A DNA stretch of 64,000 nt from Prevotella melaninogenica (GTDB taxonomy: Bacteria > Bacteroidota > Bacteroidia > Bacteroidales > Bacteroidaceae), in NCBI RefSeq assembly GCF_018127925.1, contig NZ_CP072347.1:126501-190500 (forward strand), given 5' to 3'. The translations under genes and the position numbers were made by a program. This document shows, piece after piece, positions 16,644 through 25,392 of the stretch. The notes beneath the pieces were generated by a model. The model was not told where the DNA came from, made no database searches, and worked only from the letters and a program-made list of their open reading frames with translations. Position 1 is the stretch's first letter. Each line of letters starts with the position of its first letter.

Positions 16644-17342
16644 TTAATCCAAACACTTTTTTATGATTTCATCGCTGATACCGTTTTCTTTCATTCTTTC
16701 AGCAACTACTTTTTTATAATTATTTACTTCATGGTTGTGGAATATCATGTGTCCAAGTTCCTCTAAGGCATTTTCTATACGTTTTCTGCCTTGCTCCGTA
16801 TTCAAGTCAATATCGGCAAACTTTGAACGGTCGCGATGGAGATTGAGATAATATATGCCACCTATAATCAATGCCGATATGGCTGATATGTCAATATCTT
16901 TAAATTTCTCTTCATAGGAATTGGCAAGAGGTAATGTGTGCATTTCCCTGAGCATAGCTGTACGAACCGTGGTCTGATTTCCTTCTGCTATTTCCCAACG
17001 CAGTAATTCCAACATTACGGATTTGTCCTGAAGTGCCTTATGTACATCCTTGAAAATACTGATATAGCCCAATTCTGAATCAGTAGGAAATGGAATATCA
17101 GTCAGGACATCCTTAAACCAATAGTCGTATCTCTTAACGAATTCATCATAAAACTCACTAAGATTATCATATCTGTTATAAAAGACAAGCGGTTCGATTC
17201 TGGCTTTCTTGATAAGTTCTGTTACCAACATTGATGCAAAGCCTTTTTTCTTGATCAGACTTTCTGCTGCCTTGATAATGTCAGCCTGTATATCGACATT
17301 TGTCCTTCTGTATCTTTTGGGTTTATTTTCTTCTTCTGCCAT
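16644..17342 (-). CDS. TetR/AcrR family regulator
   Basis: The 232-residue protein has the N-terminal TetR HTH: ADIIKAAESLIKKKGFASML, then VTELIKKARIEPLVFYNRYD, where the tyrosine-rich turn is typical. A helical ligand-binding domain follows. The ATG directly follows the TAG of the upstream oxoamine synthase, so the two genes are translationally linked. A GCTACA-AA-TGTAGC palindrome overlapping the operon promoter at 18603-18616 is a candidate operator. An inducer cannot be named; a product of the synthase would be a natural candidate. Confidence 0.87.
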   Translation of the reverse strand: MAEEENKPKRYRRTNVDIQADIIKAAESLIKKKGFASMLVTELIKKARIEPLVFYNRYDNLSEFYDEFVKRYDYWFKDVLTDIPFPTDSELGYISIFKDVHKALQDKSVMLELLRWEIAEGNQTTVRTAMLREMHTLPLANSYEEKFKDIDISAISALIIGGIYYLNLHRDRSKFADIDLNTEQGRKRIENALEELGHMIFHNHEVNNYKKVVAERMKENGISDEIIKKCLD

Positions 17343-18575
17343 CTAAAAAGGTGTTGATTTTCTAATTTCCACAAGGGCGGTCACCAATTGCTCCAACTGT
17401 ACTATTTCGTGTGAAGCCAACACACTGACTCTAAGCCGTGCTTCCTTGGTTCTTACCGCAGGATATGTGATACCGCTTACAAAGATACATCTTTTTTGTA
17501 ATTCACGTGCTATTTCATATACTTTTCTATTGTCCCTGACCATAATAGGGAATATTGCTGATACCGAACAGCCTATATCAAAGCCTTCCTCTGTCAGTCG
17601 TTTGCGCAGATAATTGACATTGGTCCACAATTTCTTGCGAATTTCAGGACGTGTCTGTATAAGTTCCAGTGCCTTCAGTGTAGATGCTGCAACCTGTGGA
17701 GTCATTGCTGCGGAAAAGACATTACTGTCAGCATAATATCTCAGATACTGAATCAGTTTTTCTGACGCGGCAACAAAACCACCGACACATCCGAAGGATT
17801 TACTGAAAGTTCCTGTAATAATATCTACTTGTCCCAAGCAATTATAATATTCGGCTGTTCCTCTGCCATTTTCTCCCATAACTCCAATACCATGGGCATC
17901 ATCCATCATAAGAAGACAATCGTGTTTCTTGCAGACTGTGATATATTCTGGGAGTTTTGACAAATCTCCATTTTGGGAATAGACCCCATCAATGATGACC
18001 AATCGAGTCTGATATTTTCCTGTTTCCCGTTCAAGAATCATGTCAAGATAGTCAATGTCATTGTGTCCTATATGTTTTACATTGGTTCCAATTAAACCAC
18101 TCGTGGCACTGGTATGGATATACGAATCAATGTAGGCTATGTCATTTTTTCCCAATATGGCACGAAGTAAACCTGCATTAGCGCCAAAGCCAGATGAAAA
18201 AAGGATGGCATCTTCTTGTCCTACAAACTTCGCTATGTCTTCCTCCAATTGTTTATGAATATCTAGATAGCCTCCTATGGCTTGTGCGGCACTTGCCCCT
18301 GTGCCATATTTCAGGACGGCATTTATGCCAGCTTCTTTAGTTTCTGATCTTTGCGACATACCAAGGTAATCATTGGAAATGTATGCGGAAACTTCACCAT
18401 CATAGCCCTCTATCTGCATCTTGGCTCCTACTCCCGTTCTTGCCATGACCCAATAACTCTTGCAGCCGAACTGCTCCATTTGGTCTATGTAGCTTTGGAA
18501 ATTTTGGCTCCGTTCGATTACATTCTCATTTGGAGTAATCTCGAAATCTTTTAATGAAATAATTTTTTTATTCAT
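17343..18575 (-). CDS. PLP-dependent alpha-oxoamine synthase (AONS/KBL/SPT/CqsA-like)
   Basis: A 410-residue class II aminotransferase-fold enzyme. The PLP lysine is in TGTFSKSFGCVGG (about Lys259), the PLP-binding Asp in MMDDAHGIGVMG, and the YGTGASAAQAIGGYLDIHKQ glycine-rich region marks the alpha-oxoamine synthase family. These enzymes condense an amino acid with an acyl thioester and release CO2. Members make biotin precursor, sphingoid bases, 2-amino-3-ketobutyrate or CqsA-type signal molecules. No biotin or sphingolipid genes are nearby, whereas a TetR gene is fused to the operon and a peptide cluster starts divergently. A signalling or specialised metabolite is therefore plausible but unproven. 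Confidence 0.85.
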   Translation of the reverse strand: MNKKIISLKDFEITPNENVIERSQNFQSYIDQMEQFGCKSYWVMARTGVGAKMQIEGYDGEVSAYISNDYLGMSQRSETKEAGINAVLKYGTGASAAQAIGGYLDIHKQLEEDIAKFVGQEDAILFSSGFGANAGLLRAILGKNDIAYIDSYIHTSATSGLIGTNVKHIGHNDIDYLDMILERETGKYQTRLVIIDGVYSQNGDLSKLPEYITVCKKHDCLLMMDDAHGIGVMGENGRGTAEYYNCLGQVDIITGTFSKSFGCVGGFVAASEKLIQYLRYYADSNVFSAAMTPQVAASTLKALELIQTRPEIRKKLWTNVNYLRKRLTEEGFDIGCSVSAIFPIMVRDNRKVYEIARELQKRCIFVSGITYPAVRTKEARLRVSVLASHEIVQLEQLVTALVEIRKSTPF

Positions 18576-18602
18576 ATAAACAATGTGTAGATAGTAAATA
18601 TA

Positions 18603-18616
18603 GCTACAAATGTAGC
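18603..18616 (-). promoter_or_regulatory. operator-like palindrome overlapping the synthase-TetR promoter
   Basis: GCTACA (18603-18608) and TGTAGC (18611-18616) form a perfect inverted repeat with a 2-bp centre. On the minus strand TACATTTG inside it (18614-18607) matches the TAnnTTTG -7 element, about 30 bp before the synthase start at 18575. A repressor bound there would block that promoter, which fits autoregulation by the TetR protein. Confidence 0.5.
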
Positions 18617-18657
18617 GAAAATATTGAGAAGTTGAAAATTTTTTGAAAAAAACCTTG

Positions 18658-18850
18658 TTTTTCTTGTTATAAACAATATAGATTTGTATATTTGCATCGT
18701 TAAGATTATAATTAGTATAATTATAGAACAGACCTTACTGTACAAAGGGAAGCAATGCCAGAAGCTATAAGAAGGCTAATCTAAACCGAACTGAAATAAT
18801 TAAAGAAGCGGTAACTGAAAAGCTACACGAGTAGGTGAAAATAAAATAAC
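18658..18850 (+). promoter_or_regulatory. promoter and conserved leader of the peptide cluster (copy 1)
   Basis: TTTTCTTGTTATAAACAATA at 18658 runs into TATATTTG (-7 type, 18687-18694). Downstream blocks AGTATAATTAT, CAGACCTTACTGTACAAAGG and GCGGTAACTGAAAAGCTACA CGAGTAGG (18809-18835) are all repeated, in the same order, upstream of the gene at 31386. Copy 1 has about 50 extra bases between the second and third blocks. Conservation of untranslated sequence through the whole leader suggests an RNA structure or binding site and not only a shared promoter. Confidence 0.65.
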
Positions 18851-18855
18851 AAAAG

Positions 18856-19023
18856 ATGAATAAAGAAATTATAGAAAATTTGCGACTTTCAGAGTTGGAA
18901 GAAGTAAAGGGAGGTCAAGCATATAGAGATTATCATTGCAGCAGTGGTGCAGAAAAAGTCGTAATAATTGAGGTTCCTACTGAAGATGGTTCAGAAGATT
19001 CTGATGGTGCCATTTACAGCTAA
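18856..19023 (+). CDS. double-glycine leader peptide, candidate RiPP/bacteriocin precursor 1
   Basis: The 55-residue ORF is MNKEIIENLRLSELEEVKGG then QAYRDYHCSSGAEKVVIIEV and an acidic, Ser/Gly tail. LSxLEEVKGG is the classical double-glycine leader cleaved by C39 peptidases, giving a core starting at QAYRDYHC. It lies 5 to 30 nt after the conserved leader and upstream of a broken C39 peptidase gene and, 8 kb further, an intact C39 ABC exporter. The core has one Cys and a highly acidic end, unlike precursor 2. It could be exported, or be a remnant of an older cluster. Confidence 0.7.
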   Translation: MNKEIIENLRLSELEEVKGGQAYRDYHCSSGAEKVVIIEVPTEDGSEDSDGAIYS

Positions 19024-19026
19024 ACA

Positions 19027-19140
19027 ATGAGCGAAGGGAGAATTAATGCTTTATTAAAAATCTACTTTAGACTTGATGCTCCAATAACAAAGAACAAAGT
19101 CATGCCATTACTTGAAATGCAGTTTTGGCATGAGTTTTAA
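19027..19140 (+). CDS. possible 37-residue small ORF after precursor 1
   Basis: The frame MSEGRINALLKIYFRLDAPI TKNKVM... begins 3 bp after the precursor stop codon and has no recognised motif. The closeness suggests translational coupling, but no homologue comes to mind and the following DNA is degraded. Low confidence. Confidence 0.25.
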   Translation: MSEGRINALLKIYFRLDAPITKNKVMPLLEMQFWHEF

Positions 19141-19696
19141 CCCCAACCATCATAAAGTGCAATTTCTGATAGTGCTCATTTCAATTTTGGCATAGATTAT
19201 TAATTACCTAATTTTATACGAAATGCAATATGTTATTTTAAATAGAGCGTACTCGGTGAGAAATGAGGCAACCTGCTCATACATCGTAAGAAAGAATATG
19301 TTTGTTAATTCTGAGTAATTATCAGACAATATATACAATTCCTCCATTTCTTGGATATATCATAACCAATATTGGGAAAAGAGTTATGAACAATCTATTG
19401 TTGAAATAGGAAAAGACCTCAACATTAATGTCGCAACATTAAAAAGTTTCATGTCTCAAATTGTAGAGCAATCGAGTAAATCTATAACTTTTATGGGGGG
19501 AATATTAGTTTTCCCTGAACAGTTATTAATATTTTCAAATCAAAAAGATGATACTCTATATTTTATGTAACAGACTTCTCTCCGAAGAATCCTTATGTGT
19601 AATGTTGGCTACAAACACCATTGGAAATAAATTTTATGGTAACAGAGAAAAGCAACACAAATCGCATCTACATCCGCAGCAAGTTCAAGGGAACAG
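19141..19696 (+). other. degenerate stretch with a broken reading frame
   Basis: No intact gene is visible. One frame is protein-like from 19319 to the stop at 19568 (pieces SISWIYHNQYWEKSYEQSIV and EQSSKSITFMGGILVFPEQL) but has no start codon. A short MFVNSE frame from 19298 ends in a TAA just before it. This looks like a pseudogene of unknown family. From 19636 another short frame (MVTEKSNTNRIYIRSKFKG) leads toward the C39 fragment. The region is probably the remains of a former peptide gene cluster. Confidence 0.4.
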
Positions 19697-19705
19697 GTGC
19701 TGGTA

Positions 19706-19927
19706 ATGAGGAGAAAATACGATTACAATGAGGCGATTACCTTTTTTAGACAATCAGATTCTATGATGTGTGGTACCACTTGCTTACAGATGATATGTAA
19801 ATATTACGGTAAGAACTTTAGCCAAGCTTTCTTGTCTAGCATATGTTATGCAACTACAGAAGGTATTTCTATGTTGGGAATAAAAGAAGCTGCTGAGAAA
19901 TTTGGCATTAAAACTATAGGACTTTAA
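19706..19927 (+). pseudogene. truncated C39 peptidase (exporter N-terminus)
   Basis: The product reads FFRQSDSMMCGTTCLQMICK, YYGKNFSQAFLSSICYATTE and ISMLGIKEAAEKFGIKTIGL and then stops. This is the Cys-containing half of the C39 double-glycine peptidase domain and closely resembles the first 65 residues of the intact exporter at 26910. The His and Asp of the catalytic triad and the whole transporter are missing. It is best explained as the remainder of a second exporter gene. Confidence 0.8.
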
Positions 19928-20082
19928 TGGAAACATAAGAATACTTCTTTCGCCTATAGGTAATAAGAATATAACGTAAAGTGTGATGTTTGATAGCGAT
20001 GGAGCAAGTAGTAAGGAAATAAAAGAGGGTGTTTCAAAATAGACTAAAGATATAAATGTAAAATTATAAGGAAATTATCAAA

Positions 20083-22392
20083 ATGGTACAAAAAATGAGG
20101 CATATTTTTATGATGATCCTGTTTCTGATGTTTTCCAAAGGAGTATACTCTCAAGTGAGTGTAAGAGGAAACATTATTGATGAAAACGACAAGGAAGTAA
20201 TTGGATGTTCAGTCAGAATTCTGTCGACAGATTCGACATTCTTGTCTGGCGGCGTAACCAATGATGTGGGTGAATTTCATATTAAAAATATTCAATCGAA
20301 TAACTTTATCGTTCATCTGTCATATATAGGCTATGAAGACCAATATATTACCTGTAATAATGCATCGGATGATGTTGATATGGGAAAGATTAAACTGATG
20401 GTATTGCCAAAGACTTTAGGAGAGGTAAAAGTTGTTGGTAGTAATAAAATTCAGAAAATTGACAGACAGATACTTATTCCTAGTAGTCTGCAACGGAAGG
20501 CATCCAGTAATGGACTTTTGTTACTGCAGAATTTAAGTCTTCCACGCATTGAGATTAATTCTATTAACAATAGTATAGAGATGACTACAGGAGGGACAGT
20601 TGAATTACAAATTAATGGAGTAAAGGCAAAGCTTCCTGAGGTGAAATCTCTAAGACCAGACGATATAGCAAAGGTGGAATACCATGATAATCCGGGATTG
20701 CGTTATGGAAATGTGGGAGCTGTCATTAATATTATTCTGAAACGGAGGAACTCAGGTGGAAATTTCTCAGTCGATTTAACCAATGGCATAAATAAAGTTG
20801 GAACAGGAGATTATAATGTTTCCGCTAATTATCATTTTGGAAGTTCGTCTTTCAAGTTTATATCTAATTGGGAACGCAGAGATTTGAAATGGATACGTGA
20901 AAATGTTGAAACCTTTAATGGAACTGCAACTCCACTATACAATGTGGAAACAGGCTTGCCTACAAAGGTAAAGTATGACAGGATGAATTTCCTATTAGGT
21001 TATGACTATAATAAAAATAACCATCTACTCAGTATTAACTATAGACAGTCATATATGGATATGCCTTATTCCATATCAGACAGAGAATCCGAACTTACAA
21101 GTGCTGGACAGGAATATAAAATATCCGATCATGAAAAGTCGAGGGAAAATATACCTTCATTAGATATTTATTACCAGACAGAATTGGCTAAAGGAAAGAA
21201 TCTGTTTATTGACGTGGTAGGAACCTATATAAAAACTAAGAATAATAGGCATTTTGTTCAGAGAGGAGTAAATTCTGTTGAGGAATATGCATCACAGACA
21301 AAAGGTGATAAATATTCGCTCATCGCTGAGGCTATTTATGAGCAAAAGATTAAAAATTCCATGTTATCACTTGGCATAAAACATAATCAGGCCTTCGTTT
21401 CCAATAATTATGGTGGAACCATCAATGCGAATATAAGCATGCGAACAGCTGAGACCTATGGGTATGTGGAATTTATGTCTAAGGTAGGGAAATTGGTATA
21501 CACCATGGGTAGTGGTGTAATGAGAACATATAACAGTCAGGGAGATGTAAGCCAGAGTAAAATTATTTTTCGGCCAACACTTAAATTATCATACAATCTG
21601 ACCAAGAATTTACTTGTTAGATACACTGGCTATATTTCAGGTTATTCTCCATCATTATCAGATATGAATGATGTGAGTCAGAATATAGATAATTATCAAG
21701 TTAGACGAGGAAATCCTAATCTTAAGACAGTAAAATTCGTTTCTAATGATTTGACTATCAACTGGAAGTACAAATGGTTGGATTTGGATTATCTTATCAG
21801 ATACAGCTTTGATGATAAGCCATTAATGGAAACGACATTGTTCGAGAATAATAAGTATATACGTACAATGGAAAATCAGAGGGGTTTTCATCGATTGCAG
21901 AATAATTTAAATCTGAAGCTGACTCCGTTCGGTGAAAATCTTCAGGTTAATATCAGCACATACTTGAACAGATACATAAGTGAGGGAAATAATTATACCC
22001 ACACCTATTCTGATTTTGGTGTAAATGGTTCTGTTACCTTTTTGAAAGGGAATTGGTTCCTGATGGCCAGTGCCAGCAAAGGGCATAAAATACTATGGGG
22101 AGAGACTTTAACCAAGGAGGAGACTCTACATTCAATATCTATCGGCTATAATAAGGATAACTGGGGCATACAAGCTCAGGTGTTGAATCCTTTCAGTAGC
22201 AAGTATAGTCAGTATGTAGAGAACTGGTCGAAGCTAGCTCCTTACAGGCAGGATGCTTTTTCGCATGACCTGAACAGAATATTCATGCTTGAAGCATATA
22301 TCAACGTAGACTTCGGTAAACACAAGAACAATGTAAACAAACGAATAAATAATAGTGATACCAATTCTGGCATTTTGTCAGGAAGCAAATAG
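20083..22392 (+). CDS. TonB-dependent-receptor-like outer membrane beta-barrel protein
   Basis: The 769-residue protein has a signal peptide (MRHIFMMILFLMFSKGVYSQ). Next comes a carboxypeptidase-like regulatory (CarbopepD_reg-2) domain (VRGNIIDENDKEVIGCSVRI), then a plug-like region (ITTGG-type segment MTTGGTVELQINGVKAKLPE, YGNVGAVINIILKRRNSGGN) and a long alternating barrel of the OMP_b-brl_3 kind. It lacks a clear TonB box. In this setting it could be an outer-membrane exit or uptake partner for the modified peptide, or a self-receptor. It starts a block of AT-rich plus-strand genes but is 110 bp from precursor 2, so it may be transcribed separately. Confidence 0.83.
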   Translation: MVQKMRHIFMMILFLMFSKGVYSQVSVRGNIIDENDKEVIGCSVRILSTDSTFLSGGVTNDVGEFHIKNIQSNNFIVHLSYIGYEDQYITCNNASDDVDMGKIKLMVLPKTLGEVKVVGSNKIQKIDRQILIPSSLQRKASSNGLLLLQNLSLPRIEINSINNSIEMTTGGTVELQINGVKAKLPEVKSLRPDDIAKVEYHDNPGLRYGNVGAVINIILKRRNSGGNFSVDLTNGINKVGTGDYNVSANYHFGSSSFKFISNWERRDLKWIRENVETFNGTATPLYNVETGLPTKVKYDRMNFLLGYDYNKNNHLLSINYRQSYMDMPYSISDRESELTSAGQEYKISDHEKSRENIPSLDIYYQTELAKGKNLFIDVVGTYIKTKNNRHFVQRGVNSVEEYASQTKGDKYSLIAEAIYEQKIKNSMLSLGIKHNQAFVSNNYGGTINANISMRTAETYGYVEFMSKVGKLVYTMGSGVMRTYNSQGDVSQSKIIFRPTLKLSYNLTKNLLVRYTGYISGYSPSLSDMNDVSQNIDNYQVRRGNPNLKTVKFVSNDLTINWKYKWLDLDYLIRYSFDDKPLMETTLFENNKYIRTMENQRGFHRLQNNLNLKLTPFGENLQVNISTYLNRYISEGNNYTHTYSDFGVNGSVTFLKGNWFLMASASKGHKILWGETLTKEETLHSISIGYNKDNWGIQAQVLNPFSSKYSQYVENWSKLAPYRQDAFSHDLNRIFMLEAYINVDFGKHKNNVNKRINNSDTNSGILSGSK

Positions 22393-22504
22393 AAGGTATA
22401 GCTATGATTGATTAGATATTTAATTTATGCGCATTTTAAATATAAAAATAGAGGTAGCTGAAAATCTATAAAAGAGTAAGCATACAACTTTAATCCTTAA
22501 AAAA

Positions 22505-22663
22505 ATGGAAAAGAAAATTTTAAAATCAATGGAAAGTATTCCAATGATGTCTGAGAGTGATTTTGACTGTCTTATTCTAAACGATGACCAAGCAGATGAG
22601 ATTTATGGCGGAAAAGGAAAATGGATATGTGGAGGAGTTTATAATAACTGTGTAAATTGTTAG
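22505..22663 (+). CDS. candidate radical-SAM RiPP precursor with double-glycine leader
   Basis: The 52-residue ORF reads MEKKILKSMESIPMMSESDF, DCLILNDDQADEIYGG, then the core KGKWICGGVYNNCVNC. The leader is acidic with a double-Gly end at residues 35-36, the site expected for the C39 exporter downstream. The 16-residue core holds three Cys, Trp, Tyr and three Asn, all plausible modification targets. A radical SAM/SPASM enzyme begins 79 bp downstream after an inverted repeat. The position, leader and partners make a precursor role likely; the final chemistry is unknown. Confidence 0.8.
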   Translation: MEKKILKSMESIPMMSESDFDCLILNDDQADEIYGGKGKWICGGVYNNCVNC

Positions 22664-22680
22664 AATAACTAAATTCACAA

Positions 22681-22722
22681 TTTGAGGGTGCTGGCTTACT
22701 TCATAAACTCAGTACCCTCAAA
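22681..22722 (+). promoter_or_regulatory. inverted repeat between precursor and maturase, possible attenuator
   Basis: TTTGAGGGT (22681-22689) pairs perfectly with ACCCTCAAA (22714-22722). The loop is 24 nt and no long U tract follows, only AATAAATTAAAATATTTTAT. Such a hairpin could reduce read-through, giving more precursor than enzyme, or protect the short precursor mRNA. Confidence 0.6.
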
Positions 22723-22741
22723 TAAATTAAAATATTTTATT

Positions 22742-24100
22742 ATGAAGAATCTAACCAAGCTTAAACTTTCGAAATATGCATTTATGTCTGCTCCTCGCAA
22801 TGATGTTTATCTTATTTTCTCTGGAAGATCTGGTAAAAATATTAGATTATCCTGTAAGTCATTTGATGCAATTAAACATAATAGGTTAGATATAATATCC
22901 GACGATACTCTCTACTTATTAAGGAATGTAAAGGTCCTTGTACCAGAGAATGAAGATGAATTTGCGGAAATTAATAAAGAAAATCATGAGAAATTAAGAA
23001 GGCAGGCAAATTTTAGAAAAGAAAATCTTTATTTATCTATTCAGCCATCAGCTTCTTGTCAATTAGCATGTGATTATTGTGGGCAAGAGCACAAAAAGGC
23101 TAAAATCTCAGCTGACAACATCCATCTAGTTCTTAACAGAATTAGGATGAAATTGAAAACGCATACATATAAATTATTGGAGATAGGTTGGTTTGGTGGA
23201 GAGCCATTGACCGCATGGACAGAAATGCGCCATATAAACCGCAATATAAAAGATCTGACTTCAAGTGAAGATATTCGTTATATAAGTCATATAACTACAA
23301 ATGGATATGCCCTAACTTTGCACAAATACATTTCATTGAAAAATGAATTTAATTGTAAGCGAATTGAAATAACTTTAGATGGCAGTAAAGAATTTCACGA
23401 TATCCATCGTTTTACAATTAATCATAGTGGGTCTTTTGATAGAATTTTTTCCAATCTAATTAATATTATAAATAGTCCTGATTACGATAAAGATCAATGT
23501 TTTATATCTGTAAGATGTAATGTGGATGAGAAAAATATTGAAGGTGTTATTCCTCTTCTAAAATCCCTTTATGATCATAACGCTCAAGATAAGATATTTT
23601 TTTATGTCGCGAATGTTGTCTCTTGGGCTAAGAATGGTGCTGGAGTAGAAAATACTTGGAAAAAGATAGGTGAGAAATCAACTGAATATCTTTTGTATAT
23701 GTTGGACCATGGTTTTAAAACAGAGATTTTGCCAGAAAGAGAAGGTCCATACATGTGTCTCGGGACAATAAGAGATTCAGAAATGTATGATGCATATGGA
23801 AATATCTTTGATTGTTCTGAAACATCATATTCTTCTACCTATTCCAAAGGACCTTTCGCATTAGGAAATCTAAGAAATCAGAAAAATTTGAAATATAATA
23901 GCATTCTCAAAGATGTTCCTGAGATGCTAATGAATGGTAAGTTTGAAAAATGTCGTGTCTGTAAATTCTATCCACTTTGTGGTGGATTGTGCCCTCTAGC
24001 TTTAGTTGAGAATGAGCCTAGATGTCCATCGTTTATCTATAATATTGAAGATAGAATGCTTATTCAGATGTTGTATAATTATAAGGGGAAAGGAAAGTAA
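22742..24100 (+). CDS. radical SAM/SPASM peptide maturase
   Basis: A 452-residue enzyme with the radical SAM cluster motif SCQLACDYCGQ (Cys106, Cys110, Cys113) followed by the GWFGGEPL motif that contacts SAM. The C-terminal SPASM domain has Cys in YMCLGTIRDSE, NIFDCSE and the dense CRVCKFYPLCGGLCP cluster, which should bind one or two auxiliary 4Fe-4S clusters. Residues 1-90 look like a peptide-recognition (RRE-like) part, but I cannot confirm this. SPASM enzymes act on ribosomal peptides, forming thioether, C-C or epimerised products. The ATG at 22742 is preferred over a TTG at 22682 that lies in the inverted repeat. Its TAA overlaps the next ATG (TAATG). Confidence 0.92.
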   Translation: MKNLTKLKLSKYAFMSAPRNDVYLIFSGRSGKNIRLSCKSFDAIKHNRLDIISDDTLYLLRNVKVLVPENEDEFAEINKENHEKLRRQANFRKENLYLSIQPSASCQLACDYCGQEHKKAKISADNIHLVLNRIRMKLKTHTYKLLEIGWFGGEPLTAWTEMRHINRNIKDLTSSEDIRYISHITTNGYALTLHKYISLKNEFNCKRIEITLDGSKEFHDIHRFTINHSGSFDRIFSNLINIINSPDYDKDQCFISVRCNVDEKNIEGVIPLLKSLYDHNAQDKIFFYVANVVSWAKNGAGVENTWKKIGEKSTEYLLYMLDHGFKTEILPEREGPYMCLGTIRDSEMYDAYGNIFDCSETSYSSTYSKGPFALGNLRNQKNLKYNSILKDVPEMLMNGKFEKCRVCKFYPLCGGLCPLALVENEPRCPSFIYNIEDRMLIQMLYNYKGKGK

Positions 24101-25392
24101 TGAATATTTTACAAACATACTATGATGATCGTATACATGAGCATGGATTAGATATTTCTGGAAGATATTTAAATTCTGTCACAAACTGGTTGTCCATTGC
24201 GTATAGCTGTTTAACACTGAAAAAGAATAATCAAAAATCACCATTGTTTTTTTATGGTGATTCTGATATTGTGCATATACTTCAGGATTTATTCAAATTG
24301 CCATATGATGAATATAATAGTTTTAATAGTCATATCTTAGAGGGTAATAAATATTATTGTCTTCCCAAGATAATAACATATTCTTTACAGAATGCTCCTT
24401 TTATCCATATTGATACTGATATATTTGTAAATAATCCATTTCCTCAATATTGGGATAAGTCGGATTTAATAGCTCAACATCAAGAACATGATTCCACCTT
24501 TTATAAGTTAGTATATGATTATCTTAAAGAAAGTAAAGTTAAATTATTAGATATCCAGAAAGTTTGCATAGATGGAAGCTATATTAACTCTTATAATCTG
24601 GGAATAGTGGGGGGATGTGATATTAATTTCTTTAAAGAGTATATACAATGTATTAAAAAGTTCATGACCATTAATCACAGGAATATGTATTCTGCGGAAC
24701 AAAAATGTCTTTTTAATGTTGTATTTGAACAGTGGATGTTTTATGCTCTGGCAAAATATAGAAATGAACCTGTATCCACATTTTATCATGAAATTGTAAA
24801 AGACTTTGTAATGCCGAATGGCTTTGTCCCTGAAAGGATAGTTAATCAATACCCTATAGATTTTATACATATCATGGAACATAAGAAACATGTGAGATGT
24901 AATAGTTTTGTTGCACGAAATATGCTTTTAGAGTTCCCTGACACGTATGAACGAATTTTAAAAGAGTGTTATAAAAATGGAATAGATGTCCCACAGTTAT
25001 CTGTGCCCAAGAAAGTTACCCAAGATCAATTAAAACAACAAATATTTTTAAATCAAATTAATCAGGATTCATCTTTTTTATTGAATCTAAAATTACAATT
25101 ATCTCCTTATATTCAGTTTTTAGAACTGTCTAACAAGCAAAAAGAGGTCTTAAAAAAGAAAAATGCAGATGGGAGCAAAATTGGTCAATATCTGAATATT
25201 AAAGCTTTTGATGCTTATATGGGGATATACCACAATTATCTTTATTCTAAAAATCTTTCATCAATTCTCTGGAATTTTAAAAGTCCTAGGAATATAGATG
25301 ATATTTTAAGATCTATCCCTGAGAATAGTAAGAAAGCTTTTATATTCTTTATTAAACAAGCTATCTTTGATAATATATTAATTTGCATATGA
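24100..25392 (+). CDS. glycosyltransferase-like protein with DxD motif (first of a pair)
   Basis: The 430-residue protein opens MNILQTYYDD and has FIHIDTDIFVNNPF with Asp-Thr-Asp at 105-107, the metal-binding motif of GT-A glycosyltransferases. Its neighbour is a paralogue with the same spacing (HVDCDWF at 105-107). Other shared landmarks are NWLSIA, the LPK-x-x-TYS segment before the DxD and the GxxGGxDI segment (GIVGGCDINFFKEY). I believe it belongs to a Bacteroidetes DUF family (possibly DUF6734) without known chemistry. It overlaps both neighbours by 1 to 4 bp, so it works with the radical SAM enzyme. Sugar transfer to the peptide is the obvious hypothesis. Confidence 0.65.
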   Translation: MNILQTYYDDRIHEHGLDISGRYLNSVTNWLSIAYSCLTLKKNNQKSPLFFYGDSDIVHILQDLFKLPYDEYNSFNSHILEGNKYYCLPKIITYSLQNAPFIHIDTDIFVNNPFPQYWDKSDLIAQHQEHDSTFYKLVYDYLKESKVKLLDIQKVCIDGSYINSYNLGIVGGCDINFFKEYIQCIKKFMTINHRNMYSAEQKCLFNVVFEQWMFYALAKYRNEPVSTFYHEIVKDFVMPNGFVPERIVNQYPIDFIHIMEHKKHVRCNSFVARNMLLEFPDTYERILKECYKNGIDVPQLSVPKKVTQDQLKQQIFLNQINQDSSFLLNLKLQLSPYIQFLELSNKQKEVLKKKNADGSKIGQYLNIKAFDAYMGIYHNYLYSKNLSSILWNFKSPRNIDDILRSIPENSKKAFIFFIKQAIFDNILICI

